DNA of 64,000 bases from Oscillospiraceae bacterium (GTDB lineage Bacteria; Bacillota; Clostridia; Oscillospirales; Acutalibacteraceae). A program made the position numbers and the translations under genes. The stretch spans positions 124,001 through 188,000 of the forward strand of contig SVOC01000002.1 in assembly GCA_015066625.1 (NCBI GenBank), written 5' to 3'. The notes under the pieces were generated by a model. It saw only the letters and a program-made list of their open reading frames with translations. It was not told where the DNA came from and did not search any database. Below, in pieces: positions 50,925 through 60,126 of the stretch. Positions within the stretch are counted from its first letter, which is position 1, and each line of letters begins with the position of its first letter.

Positions 50925-52136
50925 TCAATTAAATATGCAGTTTATGAACCATTTTATGCCGCCTTCTTTGTAGCGTCTGTATGATTTATCCGAAACAATG
51001 TTTTTATTGACAAGAAGATTATCAAACACACCGTTTCCGCCTGAGTCACTCGCAATAAGCACCGCATTTTCGGTATCATCTCTGAACCCTGCGCGGAAAT
51101 TTGTAACGGCGGAATCAAATCTGCCGTCAGCCCTGAAAGCAACCTCTTTTCCGCCTGCCTCGGTATACCAGAAGCAGAAGCAGTTATCATAGATATTTGA
51201 TATATTTCCCACCGTGCGGAAGCCGTTGCAGAACTGATCGCTGTAACAAAAATCATAAATATTATTACCGCATTCATCATAGAAACCGCAGCTGTTTTCA
51301 TAATCGGTATAATCGGAATAATAAAGAGGATGAATATTTCTCATTGAGTTTGACGCGGATTTAAGATGAACACCGATAAATACATTGCCTATGCGGATAT
51401 TTGTGAGTGTATTATCAAAACCTTCAATAAGAATTCCCGTTGAGTTTGTACCACCGGTGCCGATAATGTTCACATCGCTGATATCGGCATCTGACGAACC
51501 GCTGTTTGCACCGTACTTTATATGTATGCCTTTGACCGCATTTTTTATCGAAAGATTGCTGATACGTGACTCTCTGCCGCTGTCGATGCTGACCGCATTT
51601 GCCTTGCCGCTGCCGTCAATCACACCGCCCGTCAAGGAATAATTACTGCCTGCCGTATGGGTATCGTTTGCCGCATCCTTACCGCCAAGGCGAATCATCG
51701 CTTCATTTTCCTGCCAACTCTCGGCAGCTTTTATAACTGCATAATTTGAAAGCTGCAAATCAACACTTTTAGAAGGATTTGCAGGTGTGCATATGCTTTT
51801 TCCGATAACGTAAACGCCGTCGGGAAAATAAATTGTTCTGTTGGGATTTGAGTCGATTATATTCTGAATTTCATCGGCAACATCCGTTGTACCGTCATTC
51901 TTTATGTAATCCGTTACAACAACATAACCCAGGGCTGAAACAACGCTTGTATCGGGATTTGCGGCAGCATATGCACGCTCAACTGCAATATCAGACTGTG
52001 ACTGCATATCCTCGATTATCGCCTCGGAATTACCTGTATATGCAAGCGGAATATTTGTTTCTGTCTTTTCGCCAAATGTTGATATTCCAAAAATTATTAT
52101 GAAAATCACAATCAACAAGCAAATTATTTTTCTCAT
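50925..52136 (-). CDS. Secreted pectate-lyase-superfamily beta-helix protein
   Basis: 403 aa. A clear signal peptide (Lys then 16 hydrophobic residues to about 21). DYIKNDGTTDVADEIQNIID and TIYFPDGVYVIG are the opening of Pectate_lyase_3/GH28-55-like beta-helix proteins. Repeated coils follow, such as GGVIDGSGKANAVSID and GILIEGFDNTLTNIRIG. Active-site residues cannot be assigned by eye. It follows a GH43-like gene by 21 nt on the same strand, so both may work on pectin or arabinan. Confidence 0.78.
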   Translation of the reverse strand: MRKIICLLIVIFIIIFGISTFGEKTETNIPLAYTGNSEAIIEDMQSQSDIAVERAYAAANPDTSVVSALGYVVVTDYIKNDGTTDVADEIQNIIDSNPNRTIYFPDGVYVIGKSICTPANPSKSVDLQLSNYAVIKAAESWQENEAMIRLGGKDAANDTHTAGSNYSLTGGVIDGSGKANAVSIDSGRESRISNLSIKNAVKGIHIKYGANSGSSDADISDVNIIGTGGTNSTGILIEGFDNTLTNIRIGNVFIGVHLKSASNSMRNIHPLYYSDYTDYENSCGFYDECGNNIYDFCYSDQFCNGFRTVGNISNIYDNCFCFWYTEAGGKEVAFRADGRFDSAVTNFRAGFRDDTENAVLIASDSGGNGVFDNLLVNKNIVSDKSYRRYKEGGIKWFINCIFN

Positions 52137-52157
52137 TATTCTCCAGCTCCAAAAATA

Positions 52158-53084
52158 TTAAAGTTTTTCTAATCTTTCAAATTCTTCATCGGCAATTTCA
52201 ATTACCCTGCCGTGCTTAAAGCCGTAAGGAAAAGAAAACTGCTCGGGCACGCGCTGAAAATCCATATTTCCCGGTGCGGAAGATACGAAAGGTACATAAC
52301 CCATTTTTTCTTTTTCGCATCCGAAGAAATCCAGCATAAGGCACCATCTGCCGTCGGGCAAAGTATAAGCTGTGGGTCCTTCATATGAACCGGGATTTTT
52401 TACTTCCTTATTCATATATTCTTCAAAGATCTTATCGTGCTCAAAAGGACCGTAAAGGCTCTGAGATGTTGCATGCATATTCATTGACGGATTATGAGCA
52501 TTCTTATAGAAAAGGTGGTATGTATCACCAACCTTCTGTATATGCGAATCAAGAATCTCATTATCCTTTGTAAAATACAGTTCAGGCATTGAAAAGGTTT
52601 CGAAATCCTTGGTTTTACTGCAATAAATCGACATATGTTTGTAGTCCGTTTCCGCAACGGTTGAGCCCCAGTGGATAAGGTATTCACCGTTTTTCTCGTC
52701 GTAAAACACTTCGGGTGCCCACATACAGCCGAAATCGTCCCTGCCGAAATAAACCAGCTTTTCCTCGGAAAAATCAACAAGATTTTCGGTTTTCCACATT
52801 CTCAGACATTTGCTGCCTGTTCTGTTGACATTATGCCAGTCAACATTATGGTTTTCATCCATACGGTTAACAATGCAAAGGTCCGTAGTGACAATCATAA
52901 ATCCGCCGCTGTGAAGCCTTACAACCTCTATATCACGGCATCCTTTTTCCCCAAGCTGTGCGGTCAGCACGGGATTTCCGCCGTTGGCTGCCTGCCAGTT
53001 ATAACCATCACGGCTTATTCCGAAGTAAACCTGTTCTCCGTCGGGTGTAAGTTTCTCTTTGAAATGTGCAAAAAGATAAGGCAT
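52158..53084 (-). CDS. GH43-like five-bladed beta-propeller glycosidase, second copy
   Basis: 308 aa. Same layout as the protein at 14.4 kb: GCRDIEVVRL (Asp, but RDI in place of RDP), MWAPEVFYDEKNGEYLIHWG, ILDSHIQKVG (Asp) and GSYEGPTAYTLPDGRW (Glu). It ends with HGRVIEIADEEFERL, like HGSMLHITDEEYERL in the first copy, so they are clear paralogues. No secretion signal. First gene of a two-gene unit with the secreted beta-helix protein. Confidence 0.78.
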   Translation of the reverse strand: MPYLFAHFKEKLTPDGEQVYFGISRDGYNWQAANGGNPVLTAQLGEKGCRDIEVVRLHSGGFMIVTTDLCIVNRMDENHNVDWHNVNRTGSKCLRMWKTENLVDFSEEKLVYFGRDDFGCMWAPEVFYDEKNGEYLIHWGSTVAETDYKHMSIYCSKTKDFETFSMPELYFTKDNEILDSHIQKVGDTYHLFYKNAHNPSMNMHATSQSLYGPFEHDKIFEEYMNKEVKNPGSYEGPTAYTLPDGRWCLMLDFFGCEKEKMGYVPFVSSAPGNMDFQRVPEQFSFPYGFKHGRVIEIADEEFERLEKL

Positions 53085-53168
53085 AACAAGCTCCTTTGTT
53101 TCGTTTGATAAGATTATAAATTAAATTTTTCCGTATTTCAAGCACTAATTGGCGGCATCTCCTGTTTA

Positions 53169-53197
53169 TTGACAAAAAAGACTGCGGATGATATAAT
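53169..53197 (+). promoter_or_regulatory. Consensus sigma-A promoter of the radical SAM pair
   Basis: TTGACA (53169-53174), 17-bp spacer and TATAAT (53192-53197): a perfect consensus promoter 35 bp before the first gene. Confidence 0.93.
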
Positions 53198-53231
53198 GTT
53201 CTAATATTTTATAGGTATTTCAGGTGAAGTA

Positions 53232-55157
53232 ATGAAAAAAAATATCTATCTTGTTCAGGTCAGTGCAGTTTACGGCGAATCCGTCAGAACCGCATATCTC
53301 CCCTATGCATCAGGCTGCCTTGCGGCTTACGCATGGAGTGATGAAAAAATCGCCGATAACTATAACCTAGGAAGATTTATCTTTATAAGAGAAAACATTG
53401 ACCGTGCCGTTGACTCATTGGAGAACCCTTTCCTCGTGGGTTTTTCTTCTTATATCTGGAATATGGAATACAACCGCGAATTTGCACGCAGACTCAAAGA
53501 AAAACATCCTCATTGCATCGTGGTTTTCGGCGGCCACAATGTTGACCCTCACGGTAAAGACCTTGACGATATTCCCTGGTGCGACATAGTTATCCACGGC
53601 GAAGGCGAAAAGCCTTTCAAAGACCTGTTAATTTCCCTTGTTGAAAACGGAAATCTTTCGGATGTGAACAATATTTCATATAAAGATAACGGTAAAATTG
53701 TCACTACCGAAAAAACACCGCCCTGCAATATCGAAGACTTCCCTTCGCCTTACCTTTCGGGCTGTTTTGATTCAATTATTGAAGAATCCGGTATTTCCCC
53801 TTCGGTTATATGGGAAACAAACCGCGGTTGTCCCAACCGCTGTGCATTCTGCGATTGGGGCGCCCTAAAAGCAAAGGTGCGTCATTTCCCTACGGAAAGA
53901 ATCAAAGCAGAGCTTGACTGGATGGTAAAAAACAAGGTTGAATATGTTTACTGCGCCGATGCAAATTTCGGACTTTTTCCGAGAGATTCCGAAATTGCGG
54001 ACCTGATTATAAAATACCGTGACACCTACGGGTATCCGCAGGTATTCAAAACAAATTACACCAAAAACCGTGACGAAGTTGTTTTTGAAATCAGCAGCAA
54101 GCTCATAAACAAAGAGATAGGCAAATCACCTACCCTTTCATTCCAGAGCCTTTCTCCCGATGTGCTCAGTGCAATCGGCAGAAGCAATATGGAGCTTGAG
54201 CATTTCAAAAATCTGATGATTAAATATAACAGTGCAAACGTGCCTGTTTATTCCGAGCTTATTCTCGGTTTACCCGAAGAAACATACGATTCTTTTGCTG
54301 ACGGAATATGCACCCTGCTGGATTGCGGTCAGCACACCTGCATAGGCATTTATCCCTGTGAGCTTTTACCCAATTCACTGCTTGCAGACCCTTCTTATAT
54401 GCAGAAATACGGCATAAAAACGGTACGCACTCCTTTCAGCCAGTATCACTGCAAGCCTGCCGCCGATGATGTAAGCGAGCTTTCAAACATCATTGTTTCA
54501 ACAAGCTCAATGGGCATTGAAGACTGGCGCCGCTCATTTATTTTTTCAATATGTGTTCAGGCTTTTCACAATCTGGGTCTTACCCGTGCCCTTGCAATGT
54601 ATCTCAGGCACGAAAAAAATACTTCATACAAAGTTTTTTACGAAAAGCTCATTGACTGGCTTGATAATCAGCCCGTTGATTCCGCCGCCGGGGGTGCATA
54701 TGCACATCTTAAACAGCTTACCGTTGACGTCAGCGAAGGCAGGGGTACATTCTCCGTGCCCTACGGAGAAAACGAAATAATCACCTGGAGTTTTGAGGAA
54801 TATATTTTCTTCCGTATTTCAAGAGAGCTTAACCGATTTTTTGATGAGCTTGCTGAATTTGTCAAAGTATTTGATATTGAAAAAAAAGTTTTTGACGGAC
54901 TTATGTCATACCAGAAACACATAATAAGACAGCCCTTTGAGAGTAGTATAACAATCGATTCGGAATATGATTTTTACGGTTACTTCAACCGCATTTATTC
55001 GGGTGATTATTTACCGCTTGAAAAGAAGAAAACCACAATTGTTTCAGAAGGCACGGAATTCCGCAGCTGGGATGAATATGCACGAATCTGCATATGGTAC
55101 GGCAGACGCGACGATGCTCAGCTCAACACGGGCAAAAAGAACAGAGTCATGAGGTGA
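53232..55157 (+). CDS. B12-binding domain radical SAM protein, first of a tandem pair
   Basis: 641 aa. Residues 1-180 form a Rossmann-like B12-binding domain without a DxHxxG motif (ENPFLVGFSSYIWNMEYN, IVVFGGHNVDP, IVIHGEGEKPF). The radical SAM core has GCPNRCAFCDWG (Cys200, Cys204, Cys207). The C-terminal 250 residues are of unknown fold. Proteins of this class methylate or rearrange unactivated carbons, or make cobalamin-dependent C-C bonds. No substrate gene is near. It is 2 nt upstream of a paralogue, driven by a perfect promoter. Confidence 0.88.
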   Translation: MKKNIYLVQVSAVYGESVRTAYLPYASGCLAAYAWSDEKIADNYNLGRFIFIRENIDRAVDSLENPFLVGFSSYIWNMEYNREFARRLKEKHPHCIVVFGGHNVDPHGKDLDDIPWCDIVIHGEGEKPFKDLLISLVENGNLSDVNNISYKDNGKIVTTEKTPPCNIEDFPSPYLSGCFDSIIEESGISPSVIWETNRGCPNRCAFCDWGALKAKVRHFPTERIKAELDWMVKNKVEYVYCADANFGLFPRDSEIADLIIKYRDTYGYPQVFKTNYTKNRDEVVFEISSKLINKEIGKSPTLSFQSLSPDVLSAIGRSNMELEHFKNLMIKYNSANVPVYSELILGLPEETYDSFADGICTLLDCGQHTCIGIYPCELLPNSLLADPSYMQKYGIKTVRTPFSQYHCKPAADDVSELSNIIVSTSSMGIEDWRRSFIFSICVQAFHNLGLTRALAMYLRHEKNTSYKVFYEKLIDWLDNQPVDSAAGGAYAHLKQLTVDVSEGRGTFSVPYGENEIITWSFEEYIFFRISRELNRFFDELAEFVKVFDIEKKVFDGLMSYQKHIIRQPFESSITIDSEYDFYGYFNRIYSGDYLPLEKKKTTIVSEGTEFRSWDEYARICIWYGRRDDAQLNTGKKNRVMR

Positions 55158-55159
55158 CA

Positions 55160-57079
55160 ATGAAGAATTTATATCTGATACAAGTTGATGTTTCCGCCTG
55201 CACGGGTGCTGAGCAGGCTTACCTGCCTTACACTGCAGGTGTGCTTGCGGCAAATGCATTCCGCAGTGAAACGGTCAAAGAAAACTATTGCTTCAAGGAA
55301 TTTATTTTCCTTCGCGAAGACATCGATAAAGTCATAGCAAGAATGGAAAATCCCGCAGTTGCAGGCTTCTCAAATTACTGCTGGAACACGGAATACAACA
55401 AACTGCTTGCAGGTAAAATCAAAGAAAAATGGCCCGAGTGTATTATTATCTTCGGCGGTCATAATGTCCCCGAAAACAAAAGTTTCCTTGAAGAATACTC
55501 CTTTATTGACATTCTCTGCCACGGTGAAGGCGAAGAAACCTTCCGTGATGTGCTGACTGCCGCACTCAGCGGAGATTTTTCATCGGTTGATAATATTTCA
55601 TACAGAAAAGATAACGAGATCATCAGCACCGAGAGAACGGTTCCGGGCGAAATTGCAGACTATCCCTCGCCTTATGTTGACGGATGGTTTGATGACATTA
55701 TTGAAAATCATCCCGAGATTACATTCAATGCAATTCTCGAAACAAGCAGAGGCTGTCCTCACCGATGCGCATACTGCGATTGGGGTCTGCTCAAATCAAA
55801 AACCAGACTTTTCCCTATGAGCAGAATTCTTGGGGAAATCAAATGGATGTCGGAGCATAAAATCGCATTTGTGTGGGGTGCCGATGCAAACTTCGGGCTC
55901 TTTGACCGTGACCTTGAAATCGCACAGGCTCTTGTCAATGCCAAGGAAAGCACGGGATACCCCGAGCGTATGCGTATGAACTATTCGAAAACAAATTTTG
56001 AAAATGTATTTGCAATCGTAAAGAAGTTCAAGGAATGCGAATTTGACCGTATAGGTGCAACACTTTCGTTCCAGAGCCTTTCTCCTGAGGTGCTTCACAA
56101 CATCGGCAGAAAAAATATGTCCCTTGACTTTTTCAGAACACTTCTTACCCGTTACAATCAGAACGGAATGAAGGCTTATTCCGAGCTTATTCTCGGTTTG
56201 CCCGGCGAAACATATGAGAGCTTTATAAGAGGCATCGGTCAGCTTTTCGAAATCGGTCAGCATTATGTTTTTGAGGTATACAGCTGTATTCTTCTGCCCA
56301 ATTCAATTATGGGTCAGAGTGATTTTGTTGAACGCTTCGGAATAAAAACCGTACGTTCCGAAATTCTCCGCCATCACTTTGTGACGGAAGCGTTTACAGT
56401 GCCCGAATATAACGATATCATTGTTGAAACAGAGTCACTGACCCGTGAAATGTGGATAAGAGCTACCACGTTTTATTATCTGGCAAAGGCATTCCACGGC
56501 AACGGTCTGCTCAGAGCCTTCGCAATATGGCTTCACTATGAAAAAAATGTTCCCTATGAAAAATTCTACGACGGAACAATTGATTATTTTGAGGGCAACC
56601 CCGGACTTTTTGTTTCACGGATGTACCGTGAAATAAAATCCCACGCCGACGAAATTTCTCAAGGCAAAACAAACAGGAAGCTTCTTTTTGTCCCTGCCGG
56701 CGATGCTGTATGGGATGACCACGAATATCTCGTTCTTAACTATCTTTCGGATAAGGATTTATTTTTTGAAGAAATGATGCCGTATTTGAAAAGCTTTGAT
56801 ATTCCCGAAGATATTTTTGAAAGTCTTTTCACATACCAGAAAAATATTCTCCGCACCCCTTGCGATGAAAGCTCCGAAATAAAGCTGAATTATGACATTC
56901 ACGGTTACCTTCAGAACGTGTATGTAAACGAATACAAACCTCTTAAAAAGCTTTCTCATACATTAAAGCTCACCGATACGGATGTGATGTATGATTGGCA
57001 AAGCTTCGGAAAATTCGTCGTCTGGTACGGCAGAATGGGCTGGAAATCATACAAAGACAAGGTTGAAGTAATTGAATAA
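55160..57079 (+). CDS. B12-binding domain radical SAM protein, second of a tandem pair
   Basis: 639 aa from the ATG at 55160 (GAGGTGACA). It parallels its neighbour end to end: FGGHNVPEN, CHGEGEETF, GCPHRCAYCDWG (Cys199, Cys203, Cys206), GATLSFQSLSPEVLHNIGRK and SELILGLPGETYESF. Only two bases separate the stop of the first gene from this start, so the pair is tightly coupled. Both copies keep cluster cysteines, so both are probably active; they could form a heterodimer or act in sequence. Function unknown. Confidence 0.88.
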   Translation: MKNLYLIQVDVSACTGAEQAYLPYTAGVLAANAFRSETVKENYCFKEFIFLREDIDKVIARMENPAVAGFSNYCWNTEYNKLLAGKIKEKWPECIIIFGGHNVPENKSFLEEYSFIDILCHGEGEETFRDVLTAALSGDFSSVDNISYRKDNEIISTERTVPGEIADYPSPYVDGWFDDIIENHPEITFNAILETSRGCPHRCAYCDWGLLKSKTRLFPMSRILGEIKWMSEHKIAFVWGADANFGLFDRDLEIAQALVNAKESTGYPERMRMNYSKTNFENVFAIVKKFKECEFDRIGATLSFQSLSPEVLHNIGRKNMSLDFFRTLLTRYNQNGMKAYSELILGLPGETYESFIRGIGQLFEIGQHYVFEVYSCILLPNSIMGQSDFVERFGIKTVRSEILRHHFVTEAFTVPEYNDIIVETESLTREMWIRATTFYYLAKAFHGNGLLRAFAIWLHYEKNVPYEKFYDGTIDYFEGNPGLFVSRMYREIKSHADEISQGKTNRKLLFVPAGDAVWDDHEYLVLNYLSDKDLFFEEMMPYLKSFDIPEDIFESLFTYQKNILRTPCDESSEIKLNYDIHGYLQNVYVNEYKPLKKLSHTLKLTDTDVMYDWQSFGKFVVWYGRMGWKSYKDKVEVIE

Positions 57080-57084
57080 ACAGT

Positions 57085-57126
57085 AAAACCGTTTCCTTCG
57101 TAATGAAAGAAACGGTTTGTTTTTTT
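57085..57126. terminator. Terminator shared by the radical SAM pair and the prsW gene
   Basis: Stem AAACCGTTTC/GAAACGGTTT (57086-57095 with 57109-57118) and a T-run overlapping the prsW stop. Confidence 0.9.
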
Positions 57127-58000
57127 ATTCTTGTGACATTTGCCTCTGCTGTATAAAGTATTCACGGAGTTGAGGATATTTATTGACCAGTATGCCGTTG
57201 GCAACAGTAAGCTCAGACCTGTCAAATTTTGAAATATACGATATTCTTCTGAACTGCGTAACATAGAGAGCGAGCAGAAAAGCATAAAAAAGAACGGTGA
57301 AAAGAGTTGACGGATAACTGCAGAAATAATCGTAAACTCCGTGAGCAAGAACAGGGAAAATTATGCTGAGCCTGAGATAATTTTTGCCGCTGATATACGG
57401 CTTCCTTGCGGATATGATACCGTTTGAAACACAGCTGATCTCAAGCTTTGATGCCTCATTATATACATTCCACATTGTGTAATATGTACCCATAAGCACG
57501 CCGAAAAACATATGCCCCGGCACAGAAGTGAAGGCCCTCATAAGACCCGTTTCAAGGCCGTAATTGAAAGTATACTTTACATTTTCAAGCGCAGCAAAAC
57601 CGAGAGAAACAAAAACGGCATAAATCACACCGTCAAAAAGGCTGTTAAAATGCTTGCTGTCCTTTGTTGCAAAATAAAGAGCAATCCATTTGAAGCCTTC
57701 TTCAATAAGTGCAACTCCTATCGTGTTGGAAACAAACAGATAAATCTGATAAAGAGGCTTACTCAGATAAACCGCACCGTTTTCTTCCGTACCGAAACTT
57801 GAAAAGAAGCTGTCGATAAAACTGTTAATGGGGTCGCTTGTGATAACCACAGGCACTGCGGAAAGAGCACCCAACGCCATAAGAAACAGCAAGAATCCTA
57901 TGGGTTCCTTATCTGCCCTGTCCTTTTTATACACATAACAACAAAGCACCGTTGCGGGAACCAAGGCAACCGCCGCAAGAAAAATCTCATAAATATTCAT
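57125..58000 (-). CDS. PrsW-family intramembrane metalloprotease
   Basis: 291 aa, ATG at 58000. Eight or so membrane helices. The active-site motifs are present: VALIEEGFKWIALYF (Glu-Glu), SLGFAALENVKYTF, SVPGHMFFGVLMG (His) and PVLAHGVYDYF (His). In Bacillus PrsW cleaves anti-sigma factors at site 1; in spore formers relatives act in stress response. The 34-residue cytosolic-side end is Arg/Gln-rich. It precedes no anti-sigma gene. The mutT gene upstream may share its transcript. Confidence 0.9.
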   Translation of the reverse strand: MNIYEIFLAAVALVPATVLCCYVYKKDRADKEPIGFLLFLMALGALSAVPVVITSDPINSFIDSFFSSFGTEENGAVYLSKPLYQIYLFVSNTIGVALIEEGFKWIALYFATKDSKHFNSLFDGVIYAVFVSLGFAALENVKYTFNYGLETGLMRAFTSVPGHMFFGVLMGTYYTMWNVYNEASKLEISCVSNGIISARKPYISGKNYLRLSIIFPVLAHGVYDYFCSYPSTLFTVLFYAFLLALYVTQFRRISYISKFDRSELTVANGILVNKYPQLREYFIQQRQMSQE

Positions 58001-58018
58001 ACTATTCACACACCCATT

Positions 58019-58402
58019 TTAAAATTCAGCTATGATTTTCTTCAAAATCTCATCATCCGCGGGACAAAATTCATAAAGAGGTATCTCATCGGGAGTTATA
58101 CACCTTATGTCATTATGTTCAAGCCTTTTCGGCTCTCCTTCAACGATTTCGGCGTTGAAAAGAGTCAGGTGTATGCTTATATCGGGGTATTCGTGGTCAA
58201 CCTCAGCAAACACATCTCCCACCTTCACGGTGACACCGATTTCTTCACGGCATTCACGGATAAGCGCTTCTTCAAGGTTTTCACCCGGCTCCGCTTTGCC
58301 GCCGACAAACTCCCACTGATATGCTCTCGTTTTTGTTGAAGGTCGCTGAAATATCATAAATTTTTCTCCGCTTCTTATCAAAGCGGCAACTACCTGTACC
58401 AT
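58019..58402 (-). CDS. mutT: NUDIX hydrolase of the MutT (8-oxo-dGTP diphosphatase) type
   Basis: 127 aa, ATG at 58402 after GGAGGAG. The NUDIX box reads GGKAEPGENLEEALIRECRE then EIGV. MIFQRPSTKTRAYQWEFVGG and LEHNDIRCITPDEI match MutT-type pyrophosphatases that remove 8-oxo-dGTP; the short length agrees. It lies 18 nt upstream of the prsW gene on the same strand. Confidence 0.9.
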   Translation of the reverse strand: MVQVVAALIRSGEKFMIFQRPSTKTRAYQWEFVGGKAEPGENLEEALIRECREEIGVTVKVGDVFAEVDHEYPDISIHLTLFNAEIVEGEPKRLEHNDIRCITPDEIPLYEFCPADDEILKKIIAEF

Positions 58403-58427
58403 AAATTTCTCCTCCGTAACAAATATA

Positions 58428-58456
58428 AATTTAATGCATTTTGTAGCAAAAGTCAA
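58428..58456 (-). promoter_or_regulatory. Promoter of the mutT-prsW transcript
   Basis: Minus-strand TTGACT (58456-58451), 17 bp and TAAATT (58433-58428). Confidence 0.7.
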
Positions 58457-58595
58457 CACAATACGGTTAAATAAATTATACAAAACACCCATATTTGCCT
58501 TGTGCAAACTGCACATATAAAATTCACACATTTTCGCCTTTATTGTGCCTGTATATGATTTTTAAATTCATCCCCTTGTTACGATGAAATTCCGA
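58457..58595. other. Non-coding middle of a 311-bp divergent region
   Basis: The 58403-58713 gap has the mutT promoter on the left and the IPMS-like operon promoter on the right. Nothing else is recognised: no T-box, attenuator or riboswitch core is evident in the roughly 90-nt leader of the right-hand operon. Confidence 0.7.
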
Positions 58596-58624
58596 TTGAC
58601 TTTAAGCTCCCTTTTATATATAAT
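58596..58624 (+). promoter_or_regulatory. Sigma-A promoter of the IPMS-like/fusion/ilvE operon
   Basis: TTGACT (58596-58601), a 17-bp spacer and TATAAT (58619-58624), 89 bp before the first start codon. Confidence 0.88.
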
Positions 58625-58713
58625 ATAATGAACCTTATAGTGCATAAGTGTTGAATTATCGTAAAAGACGCATTATTCCGTCAGGAAATGCTGTTCGAAA
58701 AGGAGAGATTAGC

Positions 58714-60126
58714 ATGAAAAAAATCACAATCGCAGATGCCACGCTCAGAGAGTGCGCACGCAAGGGTGATATCGCCCTCAGCTTCAAGGAGAAAATCGAA
58801 ATTGCAAAGCTTCTCGATAAGCTTAATATTGATGTTATTGAAGCAGCACCCGTCACAGACGAAAAAATTGATACACTCGTATTGCGCACTATAAGTCCCC
58901 TCCTAATGAACAGCATTCTATCCTGCCCCGTCGGCAGCTCGGTAGAGGAAGCAGACAGAGCCATGAAATCTATTTCAGGTGCAAAGAAGCCCAGACTTCT
59001 TGTTTCCCTTCCCGTGTCGGCAGTTCAGATGGAATATTTTTCACATAAGAAGCCCGCTCAGATGCTGGAGCTTATTGCTTCACTTACTGCTCACTGTGCT
59101 TCAATCTGCGGCGATGTCGAATTTGCCGCTGTTGATGCTACAAGAGCGGACAAGGCTTATCTTTTCGAAGCAGTAAGGCTTGCAATCCAAAACGGTGCAA
59201 AAACCGTTACCGTATGCGATACCGCAGGTGCACTGCTTCCCACGGAATTCGCTTCATTACTTGAAGAAATGTGCGAAGCAGTTCCTTCTGCAAAGGACAT
59301 TACTCTCTGTGCAGAATGCAGCAACGCTCTTGATATGGCAAACGCCTGTGTGTTCTCTTGTATAGGTGCGGGTGCAACACAGATTAAAACCTGTATCGGA
59401 AGTGAGGCACTCCCCAATCTTGAACACGTTATGAAGGCTTTGCAGGTGAAGGGTCACACTCTCGATGTAAGCTACGGCGTTAACTCAATGGCAATCAACC
59501 ACTCGGCAAATCAGATTCTCAGAATGACAAGCGAAACCCACAGCGGTTCAGCCCTCGGCAACACCGCTTCAACGGTTTCGGCGAATGTTCTTCTTGACGA
59601 TACAGCAGATATCGCAAAGGTCAGCAAAGCAATCGTTACTCTCGGCTACGAGCTTTCCGAAGATGATACCTCAAAGGTTTTTGAGGCATTCAAGAATGTT
59701 TCGGGCAAAAAGCAGGTGGGGGCAAAGGAGCTTGATGCTCTCATTGCTACCGTTGCTCATCAGGTGCCCCCTACTTACAGAGTTCAGAGCTATGTTCTTA
59801 ATTCGGGAAATCTTATTTCCTCAACAGCAAACATTGTTCTCGAAAAAGGCAGCAGAACACTTAAAGCTGTCGGTATGGGCGATGGTCCCGTAGATGCCGC
59901 ATTCCGTACAATCGAGCAGATCATAGGTCACCATTATGAGCTCGACGATTTCCAGATTCAGTCTGTTACCGAAGGACGTGAAGCTATGGGTGAAGCTCTT
60001 GTAAAGCTTCGTTCAAACGGCAAGCTTTACTCGGGCAAAGGTATTTCAACCGATATTATCGGTGCAAGTATCATTGCCTATGTAAATGCTCTCAACAAAA
60101 TCGTTTATGAGGAGGAAAATGTATGA
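58714..60126 (+). CDS. 2-isopropylmalate synthase-like protein lacking the HxH metal motif
   Basis: 470 aa from the ATG at 58714 (AAAGGAGAG before). The barrel has the IPMS/HMGL order: DATLRECARKGD, LNIDVIEAAPV and VCDTAGALLPTEF. But the usual RDG-E-Q becomes REC, and the HCHND metal-binding motif becomes ECSNA (in LCAECSNALDMANA), so both metal His are gone. The C-terminal LeuA regulatory domain (YRVQSYVLNSGN, GDGPVDAAFRTIEQIIG, DIIGASIIAYVNA) is intact. It may be a regulator, a changed enzyme, or a non-metal aldolase. It overlaps the downstream fusion gene by 4 nt. Confidence 0.85.
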   Translation: MKKITIADATLRECARKGDIALSFKEKIEIAKLLDKLNIDVIEAAPVTDEKIDTLVLRTISPLLMNSILSCPVGSSVEEADRAMKSISGAKKPRLLVSLPVSAVQMEYFSHKKPAQMLELIASLTAHCASICGDVEFAAVDATRADKAYLFEAVRLAIQNGAKTVTVCDTAGALLPTEFASLLEEMCEAVPSAKDITLCAECSNALDMANACVFSCIGAGATQIKTCIGSEALPNLEHVMKALQVKGHTLDVSYGVNSMAINHSANQILRMTSETHSGSALGNTASTVSANVLLDDTADIAKVSKAIVTLGYELSEDDTSKVFEAFKNVSGKKQVGAKELDALIATVAHQVPPTYRVQSYVLNSGNLISSTANIVLEKGSRTLKAVGMGDGPVDAAFRTIEQIIGHHYELDDFQIQSVTEGREAMGEALVKLRSNGKLYSGKGISTDIIGASIIAYVNALNKIVYEEENV

